The notes under the pieces: model-generated
Told to the model about the DNA's origin: nothing
What the model saw: the letters and a program-made list of their open reading frames with translations, nothing else
Databases searched by the model: none
Shown here: one piece after another, positions 29,626 through 37,788 of the stretch
How positions within the stretch are numbered: position 1 is the stretch's first letter
Layout: each line of letters opens with the position of its first letter
Program-made: the position numbers and the translations under genes
Source of the DNA: an uncultured Candidatus Saccharibacteria bacterium
GTDB lineage: Bacteria > Patescibacteriota > Saccharimonadia > Saccharimonadales > Saccharimonadaceae
Assembly (NCBI GenBank): GCA_947090635.1
Contig: CAMUOM010000007.1
Span: 1 to 39,455, forward strand
DNA length: 39,455 nucleotides
Direction: 5' to 3'

Positions 29626-31869
29626 ATGAACCACGTTTTTCGATGGGCAGTCGCGGCGGTTAGTGTAATTATTTTGACAGTAGTTTTAGCGAGTAACGCT
29701 AAGGCGGACAGTATAGGATTAGAATTAGCGCCTACAGTGCAGTTAAGCAATACAAATGGTAAGTATCAGGCGAGTAGTATAATTGCACCGAGGGGTGAGT
29801 TCCAGTATGGTTATCAATTGAGTTTGGAGTTACATGAACTTAAACTTAAGAATACTGGGTATCAAATAAATTTAGCAACGGAACAGAATCAATCTGATAA
29901 CGTTTGGGGCTATTTAGAAGGCGATAAGCTAAAGAGTAAAGGTGAAATTAGTAGTGAGACTAATCAGCCGGTGACGGTAAAGTACGAGGCTAGGCCAAAA
30001 GCTGATTTGCCGGCAGGCAATTATAGTGGCAAAGTACAGTATACAATTACTGCTAAGCCTGCGCCCGAGCCGGTAGTAGAAGATAAAATGAGTAGTTGGG
30101 AATATCGTGATGGCGATGATGTGCAGGCCAGTGTTAAAGGTGAGAATTTATTTGGTATTAAATCGGTTGAATTATTTGACCAGTCAGGTAAATCTATTGT
30201 TAGTCGCACTAAAGAAGAGAGTATAGGCGATAATAGTGATGGCACTAGTATAACATTTGATTTTGGCAAGTTGTCGACGGGACGTTATTTTGCGACGGTA
30301 TATTTTGCAAATAAGTCGTATAAAATTCCGAAGCCGCTGGTGATTTGGCCACAGGGTGATTGCGTGTCGGGTAATAGTGAATTTAATAAATGCAAAGTTG
30401 TCCTGCCGCAGTCGAATGATACGAAATTTATTCCCGTGATGCCGAGTAGTGAAGGCGTTTGGGCGGTAGTAGCTGATGGCACTAGCGATGATAGCCAATT
30501 TGGTGAGTGGTATGATTACGGTAAGAAGCACTGGGCAAATATAGTAGAGGTGCCAAGGGAAAAATATCGGATACTTAATCAGCCGGGTACAGTGCTTGCT
30601 AAAAGCGATTACATTAGACATTGGTCGTATATTCCGCGGTATAATTACAAGGTGCAACGCCGTGACGCGGTAGATAAACCAATGTCACCTCATGGTAATA
30701 GCTATAGTTTTACAGTAGACTTTACGCAGAAGGAGTTTAGAAAGCCGTCGCCAACTTGTTCTAACTCTAATGAGCCTAAAGATTACTTGAAGGATTGCAA
30801 TCCAAAGCAGCCTTGGGCGACTCCACCAGCGTTTTCGCAACAAAATACGTTGTTTGATGGTATTTGGCTGAGTGACGATGTTTCGATTGGCGCCGGTGAT
30901 TTAAATGATTTATATCGAGCGGCGCATAGTGATAAGACTAATCAGCATTGGCTTAATAATAATGATTGGGGAGCTATGCTTTACTTTGCAATGAGCCGTT
31001 ATGGGGTAAATCAATTTAATAATCTTAAGCAACTACGTGCTAGCTGCTTGGCGGCAGATGATAATGGCTGTTGGGGCGTAAAATTGAGTGAGAGTGATGG
31101 TGATTATTTAGTGGCAGCGAAGTACAACATGGATTACGAAGGTATGCCATGGGCGAGTCATTATGACATTGATAACCATACAACCGACCAACAAAGTGCA
31201 TTGATTACTAAGAATTTTATGAATAATTGTAACTTTGAGACTTGTGGTGGACAGGCTTTGTATGAATTATTGGCTAGCCAGAAATTCGGTTATAATGATG
31301 ACACTATATACGATACACGCATTCTACGTAATAGTTGGATGATACGTCGGCGTGGTTGGCGTCTTAATAGTATGTATTCTATAGACAATAGTAATAGTTA
31401 TGGTGGTAAAAATACGCTTTGGGCTTGGCCGGTGGGTGGGAAAAATGTTGTGGTGCCATTATTAGCGGCTCCGCAGCGCTTGCAGCCCCAACTCGAAGCA
31501 GCGCAGCCTAATCGGATTAGCGAGCAGGCTAGTAGCGTCAAATTGGAGACCGGCCAGCAAGTCGGTGGCGCTGAGGTTACTAAGACTAACGAGCGACCTA
31601 CCACGCGCCCGCTCGACCAGCAGCTCAGCCCCGCAGTTCGCAATCGCACAGAGGTTACCGCTAATCACGCCGTAGTTGACGATGCCATCCCGCAAGTAAA
31701 ACGTCAGCGTCAGGCTGTCGCCACAGGACCGGTGCTCCGCCCGAATAGTGCAGGTGGTAAAATCAGCTTGGTTACGGGGCATAGCCCGGTAGCTGGGGTG
31801 CTTGGAACGGAACAAAATTTCGTCAAGCAAGGGCTGACTCACGCTAGCTCCTTGATGACGGCTGAATAG
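29626..31869 (+). CDS. Large secreted surface protein, unknown function
   Basis: 747 residues. A Sec signal peptide (residues 1-27, cut after NAKA) is followed by beta-rich domains to about residue 240. Two motifs stand out: WSYIPRYNYKVQRRDAVDK (around 340) and NNDWGAMLYFAMSRYG (around 440). They resemble the 'IPRYxYxxxRRDA' and 'EWGAVAYLxxSxYG' segments I recall from large pilin-associated surface proteins of Saccharibacteria and Firmicutes; this needs a profile search. Many Cys suggest disulfides. The last 130 or so residues are a Pro/Gln/Thr/Arg-rich tail of different base composition. Its 3' end overlaps convergent sufS by 31 bp. Host contact or adhesion is a guess. Confidence 0.8.
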   Translation: MNHVFRWAVAAVSVIILTVVLASNAKADSIGLELAPTVQLSNTNGKYQASSIIAPRGEFQYGYQLSLELHELKLKNTGYQINLATEQNQSDNVWGYLEGDKLKSKGEISSETNQPVTVKYEARPKADLPAGNYSGKVQYTITAKPAPEPVVEDKMSSWEYRDGDDVQASVKGENLFGIKSVELFDQSGKSIVSRTKEESIGDNSDGTSITFDFGKLSTGRYFATVYFANKSYKIPKPLVIWPQGDCVSGNSEFNKCKVVLPQSNDTKFIPVMPSSEGVWAVVADGTSDDSQFGEWYDYGKKHWANIVEVPREKYRILNQPGTVLAKSDYIRHWSYIPRYNYKVQRRDAVDKPMSPHGNSYSFTVDFTQKEFRKPSPTCSNSNEPKDYLKDCNPKQPWATPPAFSQQNTLFDGIWLSDDVSIGAGDLNDLYRAAHSDKTNQHWLNNNDWGAMLYFAMSRYGVNQFNNLKQLRASCLAADDNGCWGVKLSESDGDYLVAAKYNMDYEGMPWASHYDIDNHTTDQQSALITKNFMNNCNFETCGGQALYELLASQKFGYNDDTIYDTRILRNSWMIRRRGWRLNSMYSIDNSNSYGGKNTLWAWPVGGKNVVVPLLAAPQRLQPQLEAAQPNRISEQASSVKLETGQQVGGAEVTKTNERPTTRPLDQQLSPAVRNRTEVTANHAVVDDAIPQVKRQRQAVATGPVLRPNSAGGKISLVTGHSPVAGVLGTEQNFVKQGLTHASSLMTAE

Positions 31870-32996
31870 GCGGCGCAAAATTGCGCTATTTCTTCACTAG
31901 TAGTATAGATACCGAATGATGCGCGCACGACACCGGACGGTAAATTTAGATGTTGTAAGTAAAGGTCGTTACAGAGGCGGCCACCACGAGTGTTGATGTG
32001 ATAATTATCACTCAGTAACATAGTGATGTCGTGTGGGCTAAGATGTGGCACTGCTAAGCTAAGCATTGTGCCGGAGTACCCTACGCAGTAGCGTGCGAGG
32101 TCGTGTACAGTGAGTTGTTCCCTTGTAGTATTTTTAAGTGTTTGAAAATGTGCAGTGATATTATCCCACCCGATATTGTTGAGGTAATCGATAGCAGCGG
32201 CGAGGCCGAGTACGCCGGCGATGTGGGGTGTGCCGGGCTCAAATTTGGCTGGCGTATCAAGCAAAGTGAATTGGTGGTGAGCTGGATCAAGCTGGCTAAA
32301 GGTTTCGCTACCGAAGGCTGCTGGTGTGAGTTTGGCTTGCAATTCACGCCTTATATAAAGTACACCAATACCAGTGGGGGCGTAGAGTTTGTGCCCGCTG
32401 AAGGCGAGAAAATCGCAGTCGAGTTGCTTGACGTCGACCGGATAGTGACCAATGGCTTGGCTAGCGTCAACTGCTACCCAGCCACCTGCTTGATGGACGG
32501 CTTTGGCAAATTGCGGAAAGTGATGTTGGCAGCCGGTTACATTGTCTGCTAAGGCGTAGGAAAATAATTTAGTTTGTGGCGGGCAAGTTGGCTGGTCGTG
32601 CGCCAAAAAGTTTAATTTGCAATCTGATATATGGGACAAATGTACCCAAGGTAAGTAATTAGAATTATGTTCGTAAGGTGTTAGCACAATAGTGTCTTGA
32701 GCGCCAACTAGGGGCTGTAAGAAGTGCATAACGGTATTTAAACTGGCAGTGGCAGAGCTAGTGAAGATAATTTCATCGGGGTGACAGTTAATTAAATGCG
32801 CTACTGTAGCACGGGCAGCAGTAAATTGCGCTGTCACATCGCCCGCCCTAGTATAATTGGAGCGTCCGATGTTGGTCGGGTTGGTGTAATAGCTGGTGAT
32901 AGCGTCAATTACTGCCGTAGACTTGAGACTAGTGGCTGCGCTGTCGAGGTAAATTGGGCGGGTTTTTACAAAATAGGGGAAGTCGCTACGATTCAT
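31839..32996 (-). CDS. sufS: Cysteine desulfurase SufS
   Basis: 385 residues, slightly short for SufS (about 405). The N-terminal IYLDSAATSLK and the PLP-lysine motif FSGHKLYAPTGIGVLY (Lys203) are clear. The catalytic Cys342 lies in TRGGRLCND, matching the position of RxGxHC in the family. It removes sulfur from cysteine and passes a persulfide to SufBCD. No SufE or SufU partner gene is in the window. The start overlaps the end of the short sufD by 11 bp, and the 3' end overlaps the convergent secreted-protein gene. Confidence 0.93.
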   Translation of the reverse strand: MNRSDFPYFVKTRPIYLDSAATSLKSTAVIDAITSYYTNPTNIGRSNYTRAGDVTAQFTAARATVAHLINCHPDEIIFTSSATASLNTVMHFLQPLVGAQDTIVLTPYEHNSNYLPWVHLSHISDCKLNFLAHDQPTCPPQTKLFSYALADNVTGCQHHFPQFAKAVHQAGGWVAVDASQAIGHYPVDVKQLDCDFLAFSGHKLYAPTGIGVLYIRRELQAKLTPAAFGSETFSQLDPAHHQFTLLDTPAKFEPGTPHIAGVLGLAAAIDYLNNIGWDNITAHFQTLKNTTREQLTVHDLARYCVGYSGTMLSLAVPHLSPHDITMLLSDNYHINTRGGRLCNDLYLQHLNLPSGVVRASFGIYTTSEEIAQFCAAYSAVIKELA

Positions 32997-33432
32997 TTAA
33001 CTTAATCCCCTCTTTGCGGTACGGCGCTGCGATGCCGTCTAGCATTAAATTTTCGGCTGCGGCGCGCGATAGGCCACGACTCATGAGATAAAACAACTCG
33101 TCTTCTGAAATATATTTTGTACTGAGGGCATGGCCGGCTTTGACGGCGTCGTTGTTGATTTTGAGGTTCGGCGCGGCTTCTACAGTGGCGTGGTCGCGTG
33201 TGATAACGTGAATTTCAAGCCAAGCGTCGGAGTGGGGCGCGGTTGGTGTGATGGTGATAGTGGCGTCGGCGCGCACTTTAGCTTTGCTGCTAGCAATAAT
33301 TAAGATTTGGATGCGCGAGCGCAAGCCTGGCTTCTTATGATAAAAATTAAATTTAAAGACACAACTGGCATCAGTTTCAATTAAATATTTTTGTGTGAAG
33401 TCGCGCGTAATGGATTTAGTGATATATTTCAT
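32986..33432 (-). CDS. sufD: Short SufD-like scaffold protein
   Basis: 148 residues against about 400-430 for usual SufD. What remains is a short beta-helix segment and the conserved SufB/SufD C-terminal core AGHALSTKYISEDELFYLMSRGL followed by helical AAAENLMLDGI. The entire N-terminal domain and most beta-helix turns are missing. Flanking overlaps (ATGA with sufB, 11 bp with sufS) and the intact frame argue for a functional reduced gene rather than decay. It probably pairs with SufB via the C-terminal core. Confidence 0.85.
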   Translation of the reverse strand: MKYITKSITRDFTQKYLIETDASCVFKFNFYHKKPGLRSRIQILIIASSKAKVRADATITITPTAPHSDAWLEIHVITRDHATVEAAPNLKINNDAVKAGHALSTKYISEDELFYLMSRGLSRAAAENLMLDGIAAPYRKEGIKLNES

Positions 33433-34757
33433 CCCACCGAGCCCTCCATACTGAGGTTAATTAGGCGATTTAACTCTACGGCATACTCCATTGGCAAGTT
33501 TTTGACAATTGGGTCAACAAAGCCGTTGACGATTAGACCCGTGGCTTCATCTTCGTCAATGCCACGGCTCATCATATAGAATAATTGTTCTTCACTAACC
33601 TTACTAACAGTGGCCTCGTGAGCGATTTGTGCGTCTGGTCGCTCAATAATATTTTTTGGAAAGGTATTGGATACACTTTGCGCATCCATTAAAAGGGCGT
33701 CGCACTTAGTTGATGTTTTGGCGTCGGCGGCTGCTTGGTCAATATAAATTTTGCCGCGATACGAACAAATGCCACCACCCAGAGAGATTGACTTAGCAAT
33801 GATGGTAGAAGAAGTGTGTGGCGCTAAGTGAATTGCTTTGCCACCGTTGTCTTGATTTTGACCAGTTTTAGCCACGCCGAGAGACAAAATGTCGCCACGC
33901 GCCCCTGGTTCAAGCAGGACAACTGACGGGTATTTCATAGTGATTTTAGAGCCGATGTTGCCATCAATCCATTCACCGAGGGCATTGCTATAAATATGCA
34001 TGCGTTGGGTGGTGAGGTTGAGAACGTTGGTTGACCAGTTTTGGATGGTGGTGTAGCGGACGCGTGAGTTAGCTAAGGCAACGACCTCCACTACGGCGGC
34101 GTGAAGCGAATCGGTTGTATAAATTGGCGCAGTACAGCCCTCAACATATTGCACTTCGGCGCCTTCGTCGGCAATAATTAGGGTGCGTTCAAATTGACCG
34201 AGATTAGCAATGTTAATGCGAAAGTAAGCTTGGAGTGGAATGGTTAATTTGACGTGCGGCGGAACATAAATAAAGCTGCCACCGCTCCAAACGGCGGTGT
34301 TGAGTGCGGCAAATTTGTTGTCGTTTGCTGGTATGACGGTGCCGAAATATTTCTTAAATAGTTCTGGGTAGCGTTGCAGGGCGGTATCGGTATCGAGAAA
34401 GACCACACCCATACTCTCCCATTCTGCCTTGAGGTTTTGGTAAACGATAGTGGAGTCGTATTGTGCGCCGAGCCCCGCGAGGTATTTTTGTTCAGCTTCG
34501 GGTAGGCCGATTTGGTCGTAAGTTTGACGGATATCAGAAGGCAAGTCTGACCAATCTGTGGTTGGTTTGTTGGATTTGGTAGCGTAGTAGCAAATGCTGT
34601 CAAAATCAATATCTAGTTTGGGGCCAAATTTTGGCATGGGCATTTTGATAAATTGACGGTAGGCGCGTAAGCGGCGTTGTAGCATCCACTGAGGTTCGTG
34701 CTTAATGGCACTAATTTGGCGAACGGTGTTTTCACTGAGACCGTTAGGCAATCGCAT
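33429..34757 (-). CDS. sufB: Fe-S cluster assembly scaffold SufB
   Basis: 442 residues, near the usual 465. N-terminal motifs ENTVRQISAIKHEPQWML and the terminal ELNRLINLSMEGSVG are diagnostic for SufB. The central beta-helix contains YVEGCTAPIYTTDSLHAAVVE with a conserved Cys. SufB accepts sulfur from SufS and assembles [Fe-S] with SufC/SufD. The start lies 14 bp inside sufC and the stop overlaps the sufD start (ATGA), so the operon is translationally coupled. Confidence 0.96.
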   Translation of the reverse strand: MRLPNGLSENTVRQISAIKHEPQWMLQRRLRAYRQFIKMPMPKFGPKLDIDFDSICYYATKSNKPTTDWSDLPSDIRQTYDQIGLPEAEQKYLAGLGAQYDSTIVYQNLKAEWESMGVVFLDTDTALQRYPELFKKYFGTVIPANDNKFAALNTAVWSGGSFIYVPPHVKLTIPLQAYFRINIANLGQFERTLIIADEGAEVQYVEGCTAPIYTTDSLHAAVVEVVALANSRVRYTTIQNWSTNVLNLTTQRMHIYSNALGEWIDGNIGSKITMKYPSVVLLEPGARGDILSLGVAKTGQNQDNGGKAIHLAPHTSSTIIAKSISLGGGICSYRGKIYIDQAAADAKTSTKCDALLMDAQSVSNTFPKNIIERPDAQIAHEATVSKVSEEQLFYMMSRGIDEDEATGLIVNGFVDPIVKNLPMEYAVELNRLINLSMEGSVG

Positions 34758-35418
34758 TAAATTGCTCCATGTCGTAAGTGGTGGTTGGGTGCACAGCTGC
34801 TAAAAGTTGGTCGTGGTGCGAAATAATTACTAGCGTAGTTGGGTAGTCAAGCGCGCGCAGGCGGGCACTTAAGTACTTGACGCTGATTTTATCGAGGCCA
34901 GAGTCGGGCTCGTCGAGGAAGGCGAAGCGTGGCTTTAAGATTAGCATCTGCAGAATCTCAGACTTTTTCTTCTCGCCACCACTAAAGCCGACGTTTAAGT
35001 CGCGGTTGTAGTCGAAGTGCTGAAAGCCGAGTCTGGCCGCCTCAGTTTGTAACTGATTTAACACCTCGAGGAAGTTAAACTGGTTATCGGTTAGTTTTGT
35101 AAGGCTGGTGCGCAAAAAGTTTGCATAACTTACGCCCGGAATCTCGGCTGGATACTGCATAGCAAGGAAGATGCCACGTTTGGCGCGCTCGTCAGCTTTG
35201 AGGTGGGTAATGTCTTCGCCGTCGAGGATAATTTTACCACCTGTGATTTGGTAGTGTGGGTGACCAGCGATGACATTAACCAGAGTAGACTTGCCGGAGC
35301 CATTGCGGCCTAGTAGGGCGTAGCGGGCGTTGTCTTGGAAATCGAGCGTGACATCGCGAAAAATTGGCTTGCCTTCAATGGTTGCCACGCTTAGATGTTC
35401 AACTCTTAGCCCCTTCAT
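34744..35418 (-). CDS. sufC: Fe-S assembly ATPase SufC
   Basis: 224 residues of the ABC ATPase class. Walker A GRNGSGKST, signature GFSGGEKKKSEILQM, Walker B FAFLDEPDSGLD and the switch His in VIISHHDQ are all present. SufC drives conformational change of the SufB-SufD scaffold. It is first in the sufCBDS operon and lies divergent to nrdD across 182 bp. Confidence 0.96.
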   Translation of the reverse strand: MKGLRVEHLSVATIEGKPIFRDVTLDFQDNARYALLGRNGSGKSTLVNVIAGHPHYQITGGKIILDGEDITHLKADERAKRGIFLAMQYPAEIPGVSYANFLRTSLTKLTDNQFNFLEVLNQLQTEAARLGFQHFDYNRDLNVGFSGGEKKKSEILQMLILKPRFAFLDEPDSGLDKISVKYLSARLRALDYPTTLVIISHHDQLLAAVHPTTTYDMEQFNAIA

Positions 35419-35426
35419 ATAGTTGT

Positions 35427-35435
35427 ATTATGGCA
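35427..35435 (-). promoter_or_regulatory. Promoter of sufCBDS
   Basis: Minus-strand TG-C-CATAAT, hexamer 35432-35427, eight bases before the sufC ATG. The predicted leader is nil to two bases. Confidence 0.6.
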
Positions 35436-35511
35436 GGGAAATTTTAAAATAGCAAACATAATTTTAATGCCAGCCCTGTAATTTGTTGCAAATATTACAC
35501 GCATAAGCATA

Positions 35512-35541
35512 TTGACTACACCATATACAGTGTATTAAAAT
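35512..35541 (+). promoter_or_regulatory. nrdD promoter P1 with an NrdR box filling the spacer
   Basis: TTGACT (35512-35517), an 18-bp spacer and TAAAAT (35536-35541). Nearly all of the spacer is the 16-bp palindrome at 35518-35533, ACACCATATACAGTGT, which matches the NrdR-box consensus acaCwAtATaTwGtgt closely. NrdR with bound ATP/dATP would block this promoter. Confidence 0.7.
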
Positions 35542-35550
35542 CATAAGTAC

Positions 35551-35566
35551 ACGCAAGATAAAGCGT
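35551..35566 (+). promoter_or_regulatory. Second, weaker NrdR-box-like site
   Basis: ACGCAAGATAAAGCGT matches about 11 of 16 consensus positions. It starts 33 bp after the first box, about three helical turns, the paired arrangement NrdR normally uses. It lies inside a wider inverted repeat ACACGC-N8-GCGTGT (35549-35568). Confidence 0.5.
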
Positions 35567-35572
35567 GTGTAA

Positions 35573-35578
35573 TATAAT
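35573..35578 (+). promoter_or_regulatory. Possible nrdD promoter P2 (-10)
   Basis: TATAAT 22 bases before the nrdD ATG, just downstream of the second NrdR-like box. It would give a leader of about 16 nt that still includes GGGGG (35593-35597) as Shine-Dalgarno. Confidence 0.5.
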
Positions 35579-35600
35579 CAAAAGTCAAGAATGGGGGAAT

Positions 35601-37781
35601 ATGAAGGAAGCTGTACAAGCAAAACCAAGGTGTGTGAAGCGGGTAGCACGAGAGACAACAGAGGTGAAAGAAGATAAATTTGTCGCTAATAATGAAGCTT
35701 ATCAAATCAGTGCGCTAATTGTACAGTTAATGAGGGCATATAGAACCATTGCCGGCTCGCTCGCTAAGGACTCAAGCAGTATCAAGCGTGAGAACGCGAA
35801 CGTGAACGGCGACACGGCCATGGGTAAAATGTTGCAGTTTGGCCAGCAAGGCAGTAAAGCCTACGCTCGCGCTTGTCTCCTCCGCCCTGCTCACGCCCAT
35901 GCCCACGACGACGGCGATATCCACATTCATGACCTAGATTTTTACGCAACGGGTACTTTGACTTGTTGCCAGACCGACCCGCTCGTTTTGTTTGACCATG
36001 GTGGCTTCTCAACCGGCCACGGTTACCTGAGGACGCCAAATAGCATTGGTAGTTATGCGGCATTGTGTGCGATTATTTTACAGTCCAATCAAAACGAGCA
36101 GCACGGTGGCCAAGCTATTCCGAACTTTGATTACGCGATGGCGCCGGGGGTTAACAAGACTTATCGTAAGTCTATTAAACGCATTTTAAATGAATATAAT
36201 GATTTAACGGAGCAGAACTTGACGGTGGCGGCTGATGAATTAGCCAAGCTAAATTATCCTGACGTCATCAAGGGTTTGCCAGTGAAAGTCTTTAAACTAG
36301 CTAAAGCGGACACGATTCGTCAGACTTATCAGGCGATGGAGGGGTTGGTGCATAATCTTAATACCATGCATAGCCGTGCCGGTGCGCAGGTGCCATTTAC
36401 AAGTTTGAATTTTGGTACTGATACGACACCAGCTGGTCGGTTGGTGGTTGAGCAGTGGCTCAAGGCGACTGAGGCTGGTCTTGGGCACCATGAGACGCCA
36501 ATTTTTCCAATTAGCATTTTTAAGGTTAAGGAAGGGGTAAATTATAACCCTGAAGATCCGAATTATGACTTGTTTAAGTTGTCAATGAAGGTATCGTCTA
36601 AACGCTTGTTCCCGAACTTTGTGTTCTTGGATGCGCCATTTAATTTAAAGTGGTATCGGCCGAACGATTACAGTAGTGAAATTGCTACTATGGGTTGCCG
36701 CACGCGTGTGTTTGAGTCAATCTTCCCAGAGTCGAATGGTACGGCTTGTCAGCGTGGCAACTTGTCTTACACTTCAATTAACTTGCCACGGCTCGGCATT
36801 CGTCACGGTATTTGCCTTGGCGAGCGTAAGGTAGCTGACTGGAAGGCATTTTATCAGGACCTGGATAATTTGATGGACATGGTGGCGGAGCAGCTGATGG
36901 ACCGCTATAACTTTCAAAAGGAAAAGTTGGTGCGTGAGTTCCCATTCCTCATGGGTGAAGGTAACTGGATGGGTAGCGATAAGCTGGGCATGGACGATAA
37001 GGTGGAGTCGGTCACCAAACACGGTTCAATGACAATTGGCTTTATTGGGCTAGCCGAAACCTTGGTGGCAATGACAGGTCACCATCATGGTGAGTCAGAT
37101 GCGATGGAGCGGAAGGGCTTGGAAATTGTGCGCCACATGCGCGACAAGTGTAACGAGTATGAGGATAAGTATCATCTCAACTTTAGCGTATTTGCAACGC
37201 CAGCTGAGGGGCTATCAGGACGATTCACAAAAATGGACCAAAAACGCTATGGCAAAATTAAAGGTGTAACTGACCGTGAGTTTTATACTAATTCGTTCCA
37301 TGTGCCAGTGTATTACAAGATTAGCGCCTTTGATAAAATTGACAAGGAAGCACCATTCCACGCGCTATGCTTAGGTGGGCACATCACTTACATTGAGCTT
37401 GATGGTGACCCAAGTCAGAACATCGAGGCTTTCGAGGCGGTGATTCGGCACATGAAGGAGAAGGGCGTGGGCTATGGTTCAGTCAACCACCCGGTTGACT
37501 CTGACCCAATCTGTGGCTTCTCGGGTATCATCTCAGGTACAACTTGTCCATCTTGCGGCCGTGAGGAGTCAGATGGCCCGGTCGGCTTCGAGCGCTTGCG
37601 CCGGATTACGGGTTATTTAGTAGGGACGCTTGACCGCTGGAATGACGCGAAGCGCGCCGAGGAAGCTGCGCGCGTCAAGCACACCGTTTCAACGAGCTTA
37701 AATGGCGTGTACACCAAGAGTCAGAAGGCTGACCGTGAACTAAAGAAGGCCACCAGCAGCCGTAACGACTTTAAGGTATAA
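35601..37781 (+). CDS. nrdD: Anaerobic (class III) ribonucleoside-triphosphate reductase NrdD
   Basis: 726 residues from the ATG at 35601, which has GGGGG just before it. The frame is open to a GTG at 35565, but that lies on the promoter. Motifs: ENANVNGDTAMGKML, IHIHDLDFYATG, NEQHGGQAIPNFDYAMAPGV and MGCRTRVFES. The glycyl-radical site is RRITGYLVG (Gly about 671). The preceding zinc region shows only three Cys (ICGFSG, TTCPSC). The C-terminal tail after the radical Gly is about 55 residues, longer than in E. coli. There is no obvious N-terminal ATP cone. It makes dNTPs without oxygen; nrdG follows. Confidence 0.95.
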   Translation: MKEAVQAKPRCVKRVARETTEVKEDKFVANNEAYQISALIVQLMRAYRTIAGSLAKDSSSIKRENANVNGDTAMGKMLQFGQQGSKAYARACLLRPAHAHAHDDGDIHIHDLDFYATGTLTCCQTDPLVLFDHGGFSTGHGYLRTPNSIGSYAALCAIILQSNQNEQHGGQAIPNFDYAMAPGVNKTYRKSIKRILNEYNDLTEQNLTVAADELAKLNYPDVIKGLPVKVFKLAKADTIRQTYQAMEGLVHNLNTMHSRAGAQVPFTSLNFGTDTTPAGRLVVEQWLKATEAGLGHHETPIFPISIFKVKEGVNYNPEDPNYDLFKLSMKVSSKRLFPNFVFLDAPFNLKWYRPNDYSSEIATMGCRTRVFESIFPESNGTACQRGNLSYTSINLPRLGIRHGICLGERKVADWKAFYQDLDNLMDMVAEQLMDRYNFQKEKLVREFPFLMGEGNWMGSDKLGMDDKVESVTKHGSMTIGFIGLAETLVAMTGHHHGESDAMERKGLEIVRHMRDKCNEYEDKYHLNFSVFATPAEGLSGRFTKMDQKRYGKIKGVTDREFYTNSFHVPVYYKISAFDKIDKEAPFHALCLGGHITYIELDGDPSQNIEAFEAVIRHMKEKGVGYGSVNHPVDSDPICGFSGIISGTTCPSCGREESDGPVGFERLRRITGYLVGTLDRWNDAKRAEEAARVKHTVSTSLNGVYTKSQKADRELKKATSSRNDFKV

Positions 37782-37782
37782 T
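37777..37782 (+). promoter_or_regulatory. -10 of leaderless nrdG, containing the nrdD stop codon
   Basis: TATAAT at 37777-37782; bases 37779-37781 are the TAA stop of nrdD. Exactly six bases (TAAGTT) separate it from the nrdG ATG at 37789. Confidence 0.6.
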
Positions 37783-37788
37783 TAAGTT

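Noticed and set aside
31462..31878. A 138-codon antisense frame over the tail of the secreted protein
   Set aside because: It tracks the GC-rich tail, where stop codons are rarer, has no promoter or ribosome-binding site that I can see, and no recognisable motif.
35565..35600. GTG start 12 codons upstream for nrdD
   Set aside because: It overlaps the second NrdR-like site and the -10; the ATG at 35601 has a Shine-Dalgarno.
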